64,000 bases of DNA, taken from Paenibacillus sp. CF384 (lineage in GTDB: Bacteria > Bacillota > Bacilli > Paenibacillales > Paenibacillaceae). Positions 8,799 through 16,986 of the stretch are shown piece after piece. Both the position numbers and the translations under genes were made by a program. Where the stretch lies: positions 62,001 through 126,000 of the forward strand of contig NZ_FNNV01000005.1 of NCBI RefSeq assembly GCF_900106745.1. Direction: 5' to 3'. Position 1 is the first letter of the stretch. Each line of letters begins with the position of its first letter. Under the pieces are notes generated by a model. The model did no database searches. It was not told the origin of the DNA and saw only the letters and a list, made by a program, of their open reading frames with translations.

Positions 8799-8816
8799 TT
8801 CATTTAACGAAATGAA
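8799..8816. promoter_or_regulatory. inverted repeat in the binding-protein gene leader
   Basis: TTCATTT, four bases, AAATGAA lies between the regulator gene and the binding-protein gene, in the 174-bp promoter interval. A TTGATC/TATGCT pair with 15-bp spacing on the minus strand may be the promoter. The repeat could be a regulator site or a weak terminator arm of the regulator gene. Confidence 0.3.
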
Positions 8817-8889
8817 CTTGTTTGGCGCTCGAGGCAGCAGCCCGGCACGCCTTTTTATAATTAAAATGCTTTTTCTTTAACGATATTAT

Positions 8890-10425
8890 CTAACTAAGCT
8901 CCTTGCGATAGTCCGAGGGCGACATCCCTTCATATTTGTTAAACACGATCGCAAAATGCACCTGGCTGTTAAAGCCGACTTTTTCCGCAATTTCATAGAT
9001 TTTGTTTCGGTAGTCCTTTAGCAGCTCCTTGGCCTGCCGAATTCGCACGACGTTCAGATAATCGAATACGCCTCTGCCCACCTCTTGCTTGAAGAGTCTG
9101 CTGATATAGTTCGGGCTGGAATGAAACGTATCGCCAAGCAGCTTAAGCGAGATATTCTCGCTGTAGCGGGTATTGATAAATTGGACCACGTTCCGGATTA
9201 GCGGACTATATTCCTTGTTTTTCCCAATAATGCGGGCCCGCAGCTTCTCGTTAAACACGGCGTGATAGTAAGACGAGCATTCCGTAAAATCATCAAGCTG
9301 GGCGGCTTCTCCGGCGGGCAGATCCTCGTCGTCTCCGACCGACAACATGAACAGAAGACCCTCGTACACCTTTTTGACGTCTCTTTCATTCATCCCTTCA
9401 TAGTTCTGGAGCAGCTGCTCCCAGCTTGCGAGTGCAGCAGCGAATGAATCGTATTTCTCCTCCTTCAAGCAGTCCTTCATAGCCACGATCGCCGCACCGA
9501 TCTGCTCTTGGACCGACTCATCGTCACGTTTGCGGTTCTGGTAATACAATACCGGATCGTTCGGATGGTAAAACTTCATGTCGAGTGCCCTTCTAGCCTG
9601 GTCAACGGCCTGAGGAAGCTCCGCATACGCATGAAAGGCATTGCTAATGCCGAAAATAGGCTCAATATTGAGAAAACGTTTCATGGCGTTGTGAATCATA
9701 TATACGATTTCATTGACATGCGTGAACGAAGCCTGCGTACTGTTGGAATCGCCGTGCGATAGGACAACGAGGAACGCATTGTACTCCAGCTGCATACATT
9801 CCGTTTCCTGCTCCTTCGCTAACAGCTCGCTGACGATATTGAAAATGGTGGCGGGCAGATAGGCTGCATTCCCCTGCGTGTACCGCTTCAAAATCTGTCC
9901 AAACCGCTTGACCGTGAACAAAACCGTGTATAGATTGCTTTCCTTCAGCTTGGTTTCTTCCGCGCGTTCCGAGCTCCCTGCAAGCAGCTCCCGGAGAATC
10001 GCAGCCTTCCCCGGCTTGATCTCCACTGCTTCCGCACCGCTCATCCGGTTTTCTCGCGCTTCCGCCTGGATATTTTGAAGCAAGCTCATGATCTCCTGAA
10101 CGTTCATGCTCGGTTTATGGAAATAATCCAAAGCGCCTAGCTGCATCGCTTGTTTGACGTGAACGAAATCGTCGAAGCTGCTTAGAATGATCACCTTGGT
10201 TCTCATCCCGCGGTCCCGCAAGGCCGTTAATACCTCGATGCCGTCTTTCTTAGGCATCTTGATGTCCAGGATTACGATATCCGGCTGCAGCTCTTCGATT
10301 AATTGAAGCGCTTCCTCGCCGTCCGCTGCTTCTCCGACGATTTCCATTCCGGCTGCAGCCCAATTAAATGACGACTTAATGCCGATTCGGACTAGCGGCT
10401 CATCGTCCGCGATTATGATTTTCAT
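8890..10425 (-). CDS. YesN-type response regulator with AraC DNA-binding domain
   Basis: 511 residues. The N-terminal receiver has the acidic pocket (DDEP), phosphoacceptor D54 in DIVILDIKMPKKDG, and a switch-region serine and lysine (LSSFDD; HKPS). A middle region without clear motifs is followed by an AraC-type double helix-turn-helix over about the last 100 residues (ENISLKLLGDTFHSSPNYIS, then KIYEIAEKVGFNSQVHFA). Overlaps the kinase gene by 4 bp (ATGA), so the pair is co-translated. Such pairs activate an adjacent sugar-uptake operon when the extracellular sugar is sensed; the transport genes directly downstream are the likely target. Confidence 0.92.
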   Translation of the reverse strand: MKIIIADDEPLVRIGIKSSFNWAAAGMEIVGEAADGEEALQLIEELQPDIVILDIKMPKKDGIEVLTALRDRGMRTKVIILSSFDDFVHVKQAMQLGALDYFHKPSMNVQEIMSLLQNIQAEARENRMSGAEAVEIKPGKAAILRELLAGSSERAEETKLKESNLYTVLFTVKRFGQILKRYTQGNAAYLPATIFNIVSELLAKEQETECMQLEYNAFLVVLSHGDSNSTQASFTHVNEIVYMIHNAMKRFLNIEPIFGISNAFHAYAELPQAVDQARRALDMKFYHPNDPVLYYQNRKRDDESVQEQIGAAIVAMKDCLKEEKYDSFAAALASWEQLLQNYEGMNERDVKKVYEGLLFMLSVGDDEDLPAGEAAQLDDFTECSSYYHAVFNEKLRARIIGKNKEYSPLIRNVVQFINTRYSENISLKLLGDTFHSSPNYISRLFKQEVGRGVFDYLNVVRIRQAKELLKDYRNKIYEIAEKVGFNSQVHFAIVFNKYEGMSPSDYRKELS

Positions 10426-12239
10426 TGTGAGTCTCCCTTGAATGCTTGTTTGATTACGGGTACAAGAAGGGAAGCCGTAGTGCCGGCGTTCTCCACGCTT
10501 GTGATCGTCAATCCGTAGCTTGTCCCGAAGTGCAGCTCGATTCGTTTGCGAATATTGGATATGCCAATGGCATTCAGATTATCATCCGTATGCCTGCTAG
10601 TATTCATGCTCCCCAGCTGCTGAGGAGACATGCCTCTCCCGTTATCCGTCACCGTTATCCTGATGTTCCCCTCTTCTTCGTGGACGCGGATCTCAAGCTT
10701 CCCTTTATAGGGGATGGTATCGAATCCGTGAAAGATCGCGTTCTCGACCAAGGGTTGAAGCAGAAACTTCAAGATTTGATAATCCCAAACCTCTTCATCG
10801 ATATCAAACGTCAGCTCGAACTTACCCAAATAACGGATGTCCAAGATCTTCGAGTAATCGCGTATGAATTGAATTTCTTCCCTGACGCTGACGAAATCAA
10901 GCTGCGTTCTGGCTGTAAATTGGATCACCGACGAAAACGCGGTCAGCGCCTCTTCGATGCCGGACGCTCCCTGCATCTTGGCCATCCACTTGATCGAGTT
11001 CAAGGTATTGTACATGAAATGAGGCCTTATCTGTGATTGCAAAGCAAGGGTTTCCAGCCTTCGTTTCTCTTGCTCTTCCGTATAGATGGTACGGATCATC
11101 CTTCTTATGTCTCGAAGCATCCGATTGATCGTGACGCCGATTTTGCCGACTTCGCCATGCTGAATGTCAATGGATATATCGAGCTCGCCTTGGGAAACGA
11201 GCTTCATTTGCCGTTCTAATCGGCGCAGCGGTTTCGTGACGCCGGTCGCAATATAAATCGACGCGGCGATCGATAAGCCAAGCAGTACGAATAGCGAGAT
11301 GGCGATCGTTCGCAGAATCGTGTCCACGAAGCCGAACAGCTCATGTTTAGGTATAACGGTCACCGCGCTCCAGCCGGACAGGCTTGAGGTTGCTTTAATC
11401 GCATAGTATTGCTTGTCTTGGTATAATTGTTCCTTGCCTCCTCCGGCAATGGTTTGGAAACTCTTGCCCAGCACGGCTTCGGCCGATTTACCGATGTCGC
11501 CGCCGTCTTTGCTGTATATAATGTTCGCGTTCTGATCTACTAGGTAATACCGCGCATGCTTTGTAAATTGAATATCGCTCCACAGCGACTTTAGATTTTC
11601 CACGTTGATATTAAACAGGATAAACCCGAGTTTCTCTTTCGAGAACGGATCAACCACCGCTCGTCCGATGGAAACGACGGGCGTAGGTTTTATGGAAAGC
11701 AGTCTTTCCTCATGGATGCCTACGGAAACATACTTTCCATGCTGACTTAGAATCGTTTGAACAAACGGTTCATGATAGAATTCGTGCTCTAAATAAGCAT
11801 GATTCATATAGTCATTATTGCTTCTTCCGAGGATCATGTTATTCTTGCTCTGGTAGATAACGGCTGAATTGATCAGATCCGTATACAGCATAATGCTGTT
11901 CCGGAACAAATCCCCGACCTCGTCAAACGCTTGTGACCTTTCCAGCAATGGAAACGCAGCGGCCTCGTAATCCTTCCGCATCAACTGGAACAGCGCTTTG
12001 TTTTGCACAGGAACCATTGTCAATCGCAATAGCGGGGATAGCGATGTATCGATATTTTGCGCAATTTGCCTATTGTTAGCCAAGGTCGCGTCGAGGATCA
12101 TCCGCTTATTGGATTGGACGAACAGCCAGGATAATGTGCCGCCAATTATGATGTACGGGATCACGATGAAACAAGCAAATGCCACAATCAGCTTTTGCCT
12201 AAGACCCATTTGAAGCCAATGATTTTTAAGCACCTTCAT
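10422..12239 (-). CDS. YesM-type sensor histidine kinase
   Basis: The ATG at 12239 follows GGGTGAGG; an in-frame ATG four codons upstream lacks a site. Product about 605 residues. A membrane helix near the N-terminus and another after about 270 residues flank an extracellular dCache-like sensor, followed by HAMP (GVTKPLRRLERQM), a HisKA_5 phosphoacceptor box (SQIRPHFMYNTLNSIKW) and HATPase_c (NAIFHGFD; TDNGRGM). Paired with the AraC-type regulator just downstream and with the glucan-uptake genes. The ligand may be a sugar or a binding-protein complex, as inferred for this family. Confidence 0.92.
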   Translation of the reverse strand: MKVLKNHWLQMGLRQKLIVAFACFIVIPYIIIGGTLSWLFVQSNKRMILDATLANNRQIAQNIDTSLSPLLRLTMVPVQNKALFQLMRKDYEAAAFPLLERSQAFDEVGDLFRNSIMLYTDLINSAVIYQSKNNMILGRSNNDYMNHAYLEHEFYHEPFVQTILSQHGKYVSVGIHEERLLSIKPTPVVSIGRAVVDPFSKEKLGFILFNINVENLKSLWSDIQFTKHARYYLVDQNANIIYSKDGGDIGKSAEAVLGKSFQTIAGGGKEQLYQDKQYYAIKATSSLSGWSAVTVIPKHELFGFVDTILRTIAISLFVLLGLSIAASIYIATGVTKPLRRLERQMKLVSQGELDISIDIQHGEVGKIGVTINRMLRDIRRMIRTIYTEEQEKRRLETLALQSQIRPHFMYNTLNSIKWMAKMQGASGIEEALTAFSSVIQFTARTQLDFVSVREEIQFIRDYSKILDIRYLGKFELTFDIDEEVWDYQILKFLLQPLVENAIFHGFDTIPYKGKLEIRVHEEEGNIRITVTDNGRGMSPQQLGSMNTSRHTDDNLNAIGISNIRKRIELHFGTSYGLTITSVENAGTTASLLVPVIKQAFKGDSQ

Positions 12240-12258
12240 AACCTCACCCATTTCATTT

Positions 12259-12272
12259 TGCGAACGTTTTCA
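12259..12272 (-). promoter_or_regulatory. cre-like catabolite control site
   Basis: The minus strand reads TGAAAACGTTCGCA and fits the CcpA consensus TGWNANCGNTNWCA with one mismatch. It lies 20 nt upstream of the kinase start, where bound CcpA would block transcription of the regulator pair in the presence of preferred sugars. Confidence 0.4.
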
Positions 12273-12381
12273 TTCGCGAGTATAGGGCATTTGCAGACGG
12301 AAATCAACGAAATAAAGCGGATTACCTTGCCTGTCCTTCAAAACGAATGGCATTCTATGATGCTCAGCCAGCTAGAACCGG

Positions 12382-12514
12382 TTATAAGCCCAGTTTTTCT
12401 GTCTTGGCAAGTTCCACCGTACGACGGAAAGATTGTGCAGGGATTCCCTCAAACAAAATATGTGATAACTCCAATACAAACAGCGAAAATCTGTTCCAAA
12501 TGGGTTTGTGTCAT
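12382..12514 (-). pseudogene. short frameshifted coding remnant, unrecognised
   Basis: An ATG at 12514 with AAAGGATG upstream opens MTQTHLEQIFAV. A shift by one base then gives ELSHILFEGIPAQSFRRTVE and a stop at 12382. Both halves look like real protein, and the joined product would be about 44 residues. I do not recognise it. The surrounding 12273-12796 has only short open frames on both strands and no other gene I can support. Confidence 0.3.
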
Positions 12515-12853
12515 ATAGTTCATCCTTTAGAAGCGGAGATCGTTGCCTTATCCGATATAACATCCTCGTTCTCCGACAAATACCAGTCGCACATGAAGCT
12601 TGATACCCGCCTTTGTACTGAGAAACATCCTGCGGGCTGCTACAGTTCCCTATAGCTACTCTTTCTCATAATATAAATTGAAGCACAACAGTAAGGAATT
12701 CTTTCAGTAAGCTAGTTATCTTGATGGATTAACCAAATCAGTTTTGGGTAAGTCGAGGGGATATCTATGTATGGGTAACAAGATTAGTATGAATAAAAAA
12801 ATATAAAACAAAAAAGTAATGTAGTTAGTACCATAGTTGAAGCCGGAAATAAC

Positions 12854-13048
12854 TTGCCCGATATCCTACAATTCATTGGACAGCTTCTTACAACAGCCGG
12901 AGATGTGATAACGACTATCGGCCAAACTATTGCACTTGAACAAGCTAGACAAGAACAAATTCAGTCCCAATTGGAAAAACAAGAACAAGAACGTCAACAA
13001 AAAGAAATACAGATACAAATAGAGGAGATGAAGCACCAAACAAGATAA
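12854..13048 (+). CDS. small coiled-coil protein, unrecognised
   Basis: Reads from a TTG at 12854: PDILQFIGQLLTTAGDVITT, then a Gln/Glu-rich coiled coil (QARQEQIQSQLEKQEQ) to a stop at 13046-13048. The same frame stays open upstream to 12797 (VVSTIVEAGNN) without a standard start; an ATG at 12790 lies one base out of frame in an A-rich tract. Either TTG is the start or the gene has lost its 5' end by a small indel. Amphipathic N-terminus and charged helix; function unknown. Confidence 0.4.
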   Translation: MPDILQFIGQLLTTAGDVITTIGQTIALEQARQEQIQSQLEKQEQERQQKEIQIQIEEMKHQTR

Positions 13049-13089
13049 GGTACTCCGATTTGCCGCGATATGTGTTTTTCAGACTATAG

Positions 13090-13745
13090 GATGTAATCGA
13101 TGTATTGAATCCACGCGGTTTTGATGTTGAGATTCTTGAACTGTTTAGATACACAGACAACGTTTGAACGCTATCAGACTGTTCGGCTGCATCTTCTTGG
13201 TAAATCAGATGAAGATGCTGCTCTTGCGATCGGAAGAAAAGAAAGCACGGTTGCCGCCAATCTTCGCAAATACCGCAAGCATGGGCTTGACGGGTTGCAA
13301 ATGAAGTTTTCACCCGGTCCCCCCGAACAATTATCACCTGAACAACAGGCAAAGCTCAGGCAAACCATTATGGATTTCGTTCCGCATAATGTTGGATTCA
13401 CGGCGAAGTATAATTGGACGCTGGAAATCATCGGAGAATACATCAACCGGGAGTTCAAACAGGATTACTCGATTCGCGGCATCTCCAAATTGATGCATCG
13501 AATGGGACTGAGCTATACCAAGCCAACCTACACACTGGCAGCTGCTGACGAAGAAAAGCAGCGTCAGTTTGTCGAAACCATCTTCCCCAGGTTAAAAAAA
13601 TTACGAGAACGGCGAAATTAATCACATCTTGTTTGAAGATGAAAGCATGATTCGTGATTATCAAGCCATTCAGAAGACGTGGTTTGCCAAAGGTCAGGCT
13701 CTGAAAATAAGTATTAGACTGATCCTTGAAACGGAACAGCAGCAG
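13090..13745 (+). pseudogene. IS630-family transposase, frameshifted and truncated
   Basis: Three frames join into one IS630-type transposase. DVIDVLNPRGFDVEILEL comes first. FERYQTVRLHLLGKSDEDAA follows with a helix-turn-helix and the KHGLDGLQMKF segment, through TKPTYTLAAADEEKQ. Then INHILFEDESMIRDYQAIQK carries the catalytic Asp/Glu block of the DDE domain. Shifts lie near 13155 and 13612. The last third of the protein, with the remaining catalytic residues, is missing, and sequence after about 13680 is decayed. Non-functional. It adjoins the transposon-end motifs at 13756-13835. Confidence 0.85.
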
Positions 13746-13755
13746 TCGTGGACGT

Positions 13756-13835
13756 GAAAATAAAGTCCCACTGATTTCGACTTGATCTCCCAGTTCGACT
13801 AACACACTTTATTTTCCTTAACAAACTTTATTTTC
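13756..13835 (-). repeat. inverted copies of the Tn7-like end motif
   Basis: Read on the minus strand, two tandem copies occupy 13835-13817 (GAAAATAAAGTTTGTTAAG) and 13816-13796 (GAAAATAAAGTGTGTTAGTC, then G). A GAAAATAAAG half-copy lies on the plus strand at 13756-13765. The outer copy ends TTAGTCG exactly as the outermost copy at 1544-1566 does, but in the opposite orientation, so the 12.2 kb between is bracketed by an inverted repeat. No transposition genes follow on the right, so this is probably a solo or truncated end. Confidence 0.5.
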
Positions 13836-13901
13836 TCTCATCAGTAACTTTTTATTGCATGTTACTTGTGTATCCAGAATTCAAACCCTCGTCACAATTC
13901 A

Positions 13902-13932
13902 TGTGAAAATAATCACATAGATCGGCTATAAT
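13902..13932 (+). promoter_or_regulatory. Rex/FNR-like operator and promoter of the cytochrome bd operon
   Basis: TGTGAAAATAATCACA at 13902-13917 is a dyad of TGTGA and TCACA spaced by 6. That is the FNR half-site arrangement and also close to the Rex consensus (TTGTGAA, four A/T, TTCACAA). A TATAAT box follows at 13927-13932, placing the dyad over the -35/spacer region, which suits a repressor. Rex, which responds to NADH, represses cydABC in Bacillus, so Rex is the better guess. Confidence 0.6.
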
Positions 13933-13978
13933 AAGCGTGTAGCCACTACATCACATCTACATGAGAGAAGGGATCCTA

Positions 13979-14104
13979 TTGGCCGGTCGCCCGCATAACC
14001 CGAAAGACAGCCGTGTAGCCAAACAAGAGAAACGCCTTATCTTGCTTTGCATCATCGTTGCGGTCATTATGCTGCTCTCTCTATCTCGATATGTGTTTAA
14101 ATAA
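13979..14104 (+). CDS. small single-span membrane protein, 41 aa, first gene of cyd operon
   Basis: A TTG at 13979 with AGAAGGGA upstream opens 41 codons. The N-terminus is basic and polar (AGRPHNPKDSRVAKQEKR), followed by one membrane helix (LILLCIIVAVIMLLSL) and a short tail. The gene lies between the operator/promoter and cydA, so it is co-transcribed. I do not recognise it. The clean ribosome site, helix and position support a real small protein, possibly an assembly or accessory factor for the oxidase. Confidence 0.55.
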   Translation: MAGRPHNPKDSRVAKQEKRLILLCIIVAVIMLLSLSRYVFK

Positions 14105-14150
14105 TTAATATCCATTCATTACTACATCAAGCACTTGGGAGGGATTACAT

Positions 14151-15506
14151 ATGCTGCTTAGCAGTTACGATCCGGTCATGTACAGCCGAATGCTCACAGG
14201 ACTCACGCTTGCTTTCCATATTATTTTCGCTACGATAGGTGTCGGGATTCCGCTTATGATTGCGCTCGCCGAGTGGATCGGGATCAAACGCAATGATGAG
14301 CATTACTTGCTTATGGCTCGCAGATGGGCACGGGGCTTCGTCATTACGGTGGCGGTTGGCGTTGTAACGGGGACTGCGATTGGTCTGCAGCTCAGTCTGC
14401 TGTGGCCAAGCTTCATGAAGGTAGCCGGTCAGTCCATCGCGCTTCCGCTCTTTATGGAGACGTTCGCCTTCTTCTTCGAAGCCATCTTTCTAGGTATCTA
14501 CCTCTACACTTGGGATCGGTTCAAGAGCAGAATGACACACTTCTGGCTGCTCGTTCCCATCGTTATCGGTTCGTCCGCCTCGGCCTTCTTCATTACAGTC
14601 GTCAACGCATTCATGAATGCGCCTGCCGGTATTACGGTGGAAGACGGCAAGATCACCGCCATCTCACCATTCGGCGCGATGCTGAGCCCTGCGATGCCGA
14701 CCAAAGTCTCGCATGTGCTCGTTACAGCTTACCTAACCTGCGCGTTCGTCCTTGCCGCGATTTCCGCTTGGTCCCTGCTTAAAGGCCGCAATCATGTGTA
14801 CTACAAGAAAGCGCTCAAGTTAACGATGGTTTCCGCCTTCATCTTCTTAATCTCAAGTGCCCTCATTGGCGACTTATCCGGCAAGTATCTAGCTAAATAT
14901 CAGCCCGAGAAGCTTGCAGCTATGGAGTGGCATTTCGAAACGACATCCGAAGCACCGCTTGTGCTCGGTGGAATTCTGACCGAAGACAATGAAGTCAAGT
15001 ATGGTCTCAAAATCCCGTTCGCGCTTAGTATTCTCGCCCATGGCGTGCCTAATGCGGAAGTTACCGGATTGAATGACATCCCGGAAGACGAGCATCCGCC
15101 GCTCTATATTCATTACCTGTTCGATCTGAAAATGGGCTTCGTTGCGATGATGGTCTTAATCGCATCGGCGTTCATGCTCCTCCTATGGCGCAAGCGCGAG
15201 CTCGCTTTCAGCAACAAATGGATACTCCGCGGCATTATATTGGCGGCTCCGCTTGCGATGTTGACCATTGAGCATGGTTGGATTTTCTCCGAGGTTGGCC
15301 GTCAACCTTGGATTCTTCGCGGCATCATGCGCACCTCGGAAGGCGCAACGGTATCCGATCATGTGGATACGATGCTGTGGGTATTCGCACTGCTGTACAT
15401 TGTACTTGCCATCTCATCGGTCACCGTCTTAACCCGCATGTTCCGCAGCAACTCGGCTGAGCAAGAAATCGAGGCTAAAGGCATTAAAGGAGGCGACGAG
15501 CAATGA
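14151..15506 (+). CDS. cydA: cytochrome bd ubiquinol oxidase subunit I
   Basis: 451-residue integral membrane subunit carrying the hemes of the bd oxidase, which reduces O2 to water with quinol electrons. Start MLLSSYDPVMYSRMLTGLTL, where His and Arg near the N-terminus match the family. Also seen: GxxWGIxx-type membrane helices, MEWHFETTSEAPL (the Q-loop region near the heme b ligands) and the conserved EVGRQPWILRG segment. GGGAGGG precedes the ATG. The Q-loop is of the short form usual in Bacillota. Overlaps cydB by 4 bp. Confidence 0.95.
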   Translation: MLLSSYDPVMYSRMLTGLTLAFHIIFATIGVGIPLMIALAEWIGIKRNDEHYLLMARRWARGFVITVAVGVVTGTAIGLQLSLLWPSFMKVAGQSIALPLFMETFAFFFEAIFLGIYLYTWDRFKSRMTHFWLLVPIVIGSSASAFFITVVNAFMNAPAGITVEDGKITAISPFGAMLSPAMPTKVSHVLVTAYLTCAFVLAAISAWSLLKGRNHVYYKKALKLTMVSAFIFLISSALIGDLSGKYLAKYQPEKLAAMEWHFETTSEAPLVLGGILTEDNEVKYGLKIPFALSILAHGVPNAEVTGLNDIPEDEHPPLYIHYLFDLKMGFVAMMVLIASAFMLLLWRKRELAFSNKWILRGIILAAPLAMLTIEHGWIFSEVGRQPWILRGIMRTSEGATVSDHVDTMLWVFALLYIVLAISSVTVLTRMFRSNSAEQEIEAKGIKGGDEQ

Positions 15507-16528
15507 GCTACGAAGTACTTGGCATAACCGTCCTCTGGATCTTCCTGTTCGGTTACTTGATTGTCGCTTCGATTGATTTTGGCGCAGGCTTCTTCAGCTA
15601 TTACAGCACCATTACGGGCAAACGCCACGTAATCAACAATATTATCGAACGTTATCTCTCACCGGTCTGGGAAGTGACGAACGTCTTTCTCGTCTTCTTC
15701 TTCGTGGGCATGGTGGGATTCTTCCCGGACACGGCTTACTATTACGGTACCGCCCTGCTCGTTCCGGGTAGTATCGCCGTCATCCTGCTGGCCATTCGAG
15801 GCTCCTATTACGCCTTCAACACGTACGGTACTAACAAGAATAATCGCTTCTACATGCTGCTCTACGGAGCAAGCGGACTGCTTATTCCCGCTTCCTTGTC
15901 TACCGTGATGACGATTTCGGAGGGCGGCTACATTGAAGTGAGCGATTCCGGTCAAGTCAGCTTCCTGTTCAGCAAGCTGCTCCAAAGCACGTATTCGTGG
16001 ACGGTAGTGCTGCTGGCGCTAGTCAGTGTACTCTATATCTCGGCCATGTTTCTCAGCTATTACGCTAATCGCGCGAACGATCGCGGTGCCTTCGAGGTGG
16101 TGCGCAAATACGCGCTCGCCTGGAGTGCACCCACGATTCTAAGCAGCCTGCTCGTATTCTTCGCCATTCGCGGTCATAACGCGGAGCATTACCAGCGGAT
16201 GACGGAGCACGCGTGGATGTTCGTCGTATCCTTCGCCTGCTTCCTGATCGCGGTCTATCATGTATGGACGCGCAAACGACTTGGACTGTCCTTCATCTTC
16301 GTCATGCTGCAGTTCGGCTTCGCGTTCTTCGGTTATGGCGCGGCTCACTTGCCGTACATTCTATATCCGTATTTAACGATTCACGATAATTTCACCAGCG
16401 AACCGATGGCGATTGCGCTGATATCCGTCTTCATTCTCGGACTGCTGCTGCTCGTTCCGTCGCTGTACCTGCTCATGCGGTTGTTCTTGTTTGATACCAA
16501 ATACGTTCAAGGCAAGCGCGGCAAATAA
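15503..16528 (+). CDS. cydB: cytochrome bd ubiquinol oxidase subunit II
   Basis: 341 residues, about nine membrane helices, opening MSYEVLGITVLWIFLFGYLI with the typical IDFGAGFFSYY segment. CydB pairs with CydA as a structural half of the oxidase. Starts inside the end of cydA (ATGA overlap) with GGAGGCGACGAG as ribosome site. No cydC/cydD assembly transporter genes follow here, so they must be elsewhere. Confidence 0.95.
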   Translation: MSYEVLGITVLWIFLFGYLIVASIDFGAGFFSYYSTITGKRHVINNIIERYLSPVWEVTNVFLVFFFVGMVGFFPDTAYYYGTALLVPGSIAVILLAIRGSYYAFNTYGTNKNNRFYMLLYGASGLLIPASLSTVMTISEGGYIEVSDSGQVSFLFSKLLQSTYSWTVVLLALVSVLYISAMFLSYYANRANDRGAFEVVRKYALAWSAPTILSSLLVFFAIRGHNAEHYQRMTEHAWMFVVSFACFLIAVYHVWTRKRLGLSFIFVMLQFGFAFFGYGAAHLPYILYPYLTIHDNFTSEPMAIALISVFILGLLLLVPSLYLLMRLFLFDTKYVQGKRGK

Positions 16529-16553
16529 CCCTACCGGAGGAGGTTGAACCGAA

Positions 16554-16655
16554 ATGGAGCCATTTCTGATCTTCGTCGCACCGTTTCTAGTTGTTGGATT
16601 GTCTGTAGGATTTCTGTTCTGGTGGGGTGCCCGGAAGCCGAAACCGAAACGTTAA
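16554..16655 (+). CDS. cydS: CydS-like small subunit of cytochrome bd oxidase, 33 aa
   Basis: GGAGGAGG precedes an ATG at 16554, 25 bp after cydB. The 33-residue product is a single membrane helix (FLIFVAPFLVVGLSVGFLFW) with a basic KPKPKR tail. This matches CydS of Geobacillus-type bd oxidases in length, hydrophobic profile and position directly after cydB. Confidence 0.8.
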   Translation: MEPFLIFVAPFLVVGLSVGFLFWWGARKPKPKR

Positions 16656-16741
16656 TTTGTCATAAGAATCGGCCTAATCGCACACGATAGATGAGTACAA
16701 TCCAGCAATCACACTCATTTATGAAGGAGCATACACCGACT

Positions 16742-16894
16742 ATGACATCTTCGAAGAACCGCAGAGAAAACGCTTGGAAGAGCCGTAAGCAGAACCAGAA
16801 GCCTCATGGCGAGGTCAAATCGTTGGCCGAAATCTCTGACGAAGGCACCTCCGGCGTAGCCGGCTATGAGAACGCCCGCAATAACGGCGACTAG
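16742..16894 (+). CDS. small basic hydrophilic protein, 50 aa
   Basis: An AAGGAG lies 13 nt before the ATG at 16742, a long spacing; the frame is open further upstream to an ATG at 16691. The product (MTSSKNRRENAWKSRKQNQK...) is Lys/Arg-rich, then acidic, with no membrane helix. The terminator starts 13 bp after the stop, so it closes the cyd transcription unit. Function unknown. Confidence 0.45.
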   Translation: MTSSKNRRENAWKSRKQNQKPHGEVKSLAEISDEGTSGVAGYENARNNGD

Positions 16895-16906
16895 TCCGCA
16901 TGAAGA

Positions 16907-16940
16907 AGCCTCCATCACGGATTGTGATGGAGGCTATTCT
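16907..16940 (+). terminator. terminator after the cyd operon
   Basis: AGCCTCCATCA pairs with TGTGATGGAGGCT and is followed by ATTCTTTT on the plus strand. Confidence 0.8.
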
Positions 16941-16986
16941 TTTGCAGCAGTCGCTCGCGACGATGTTTCAACACCAAGCCTTTGCG

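Noticed and set aside
12195-12655. Plus-strand open frames of about 100 codons
   Set aside because: No ribosome sites and low-complexity composition; the minus strand shows the more protein-like remnant at 12382-12514.
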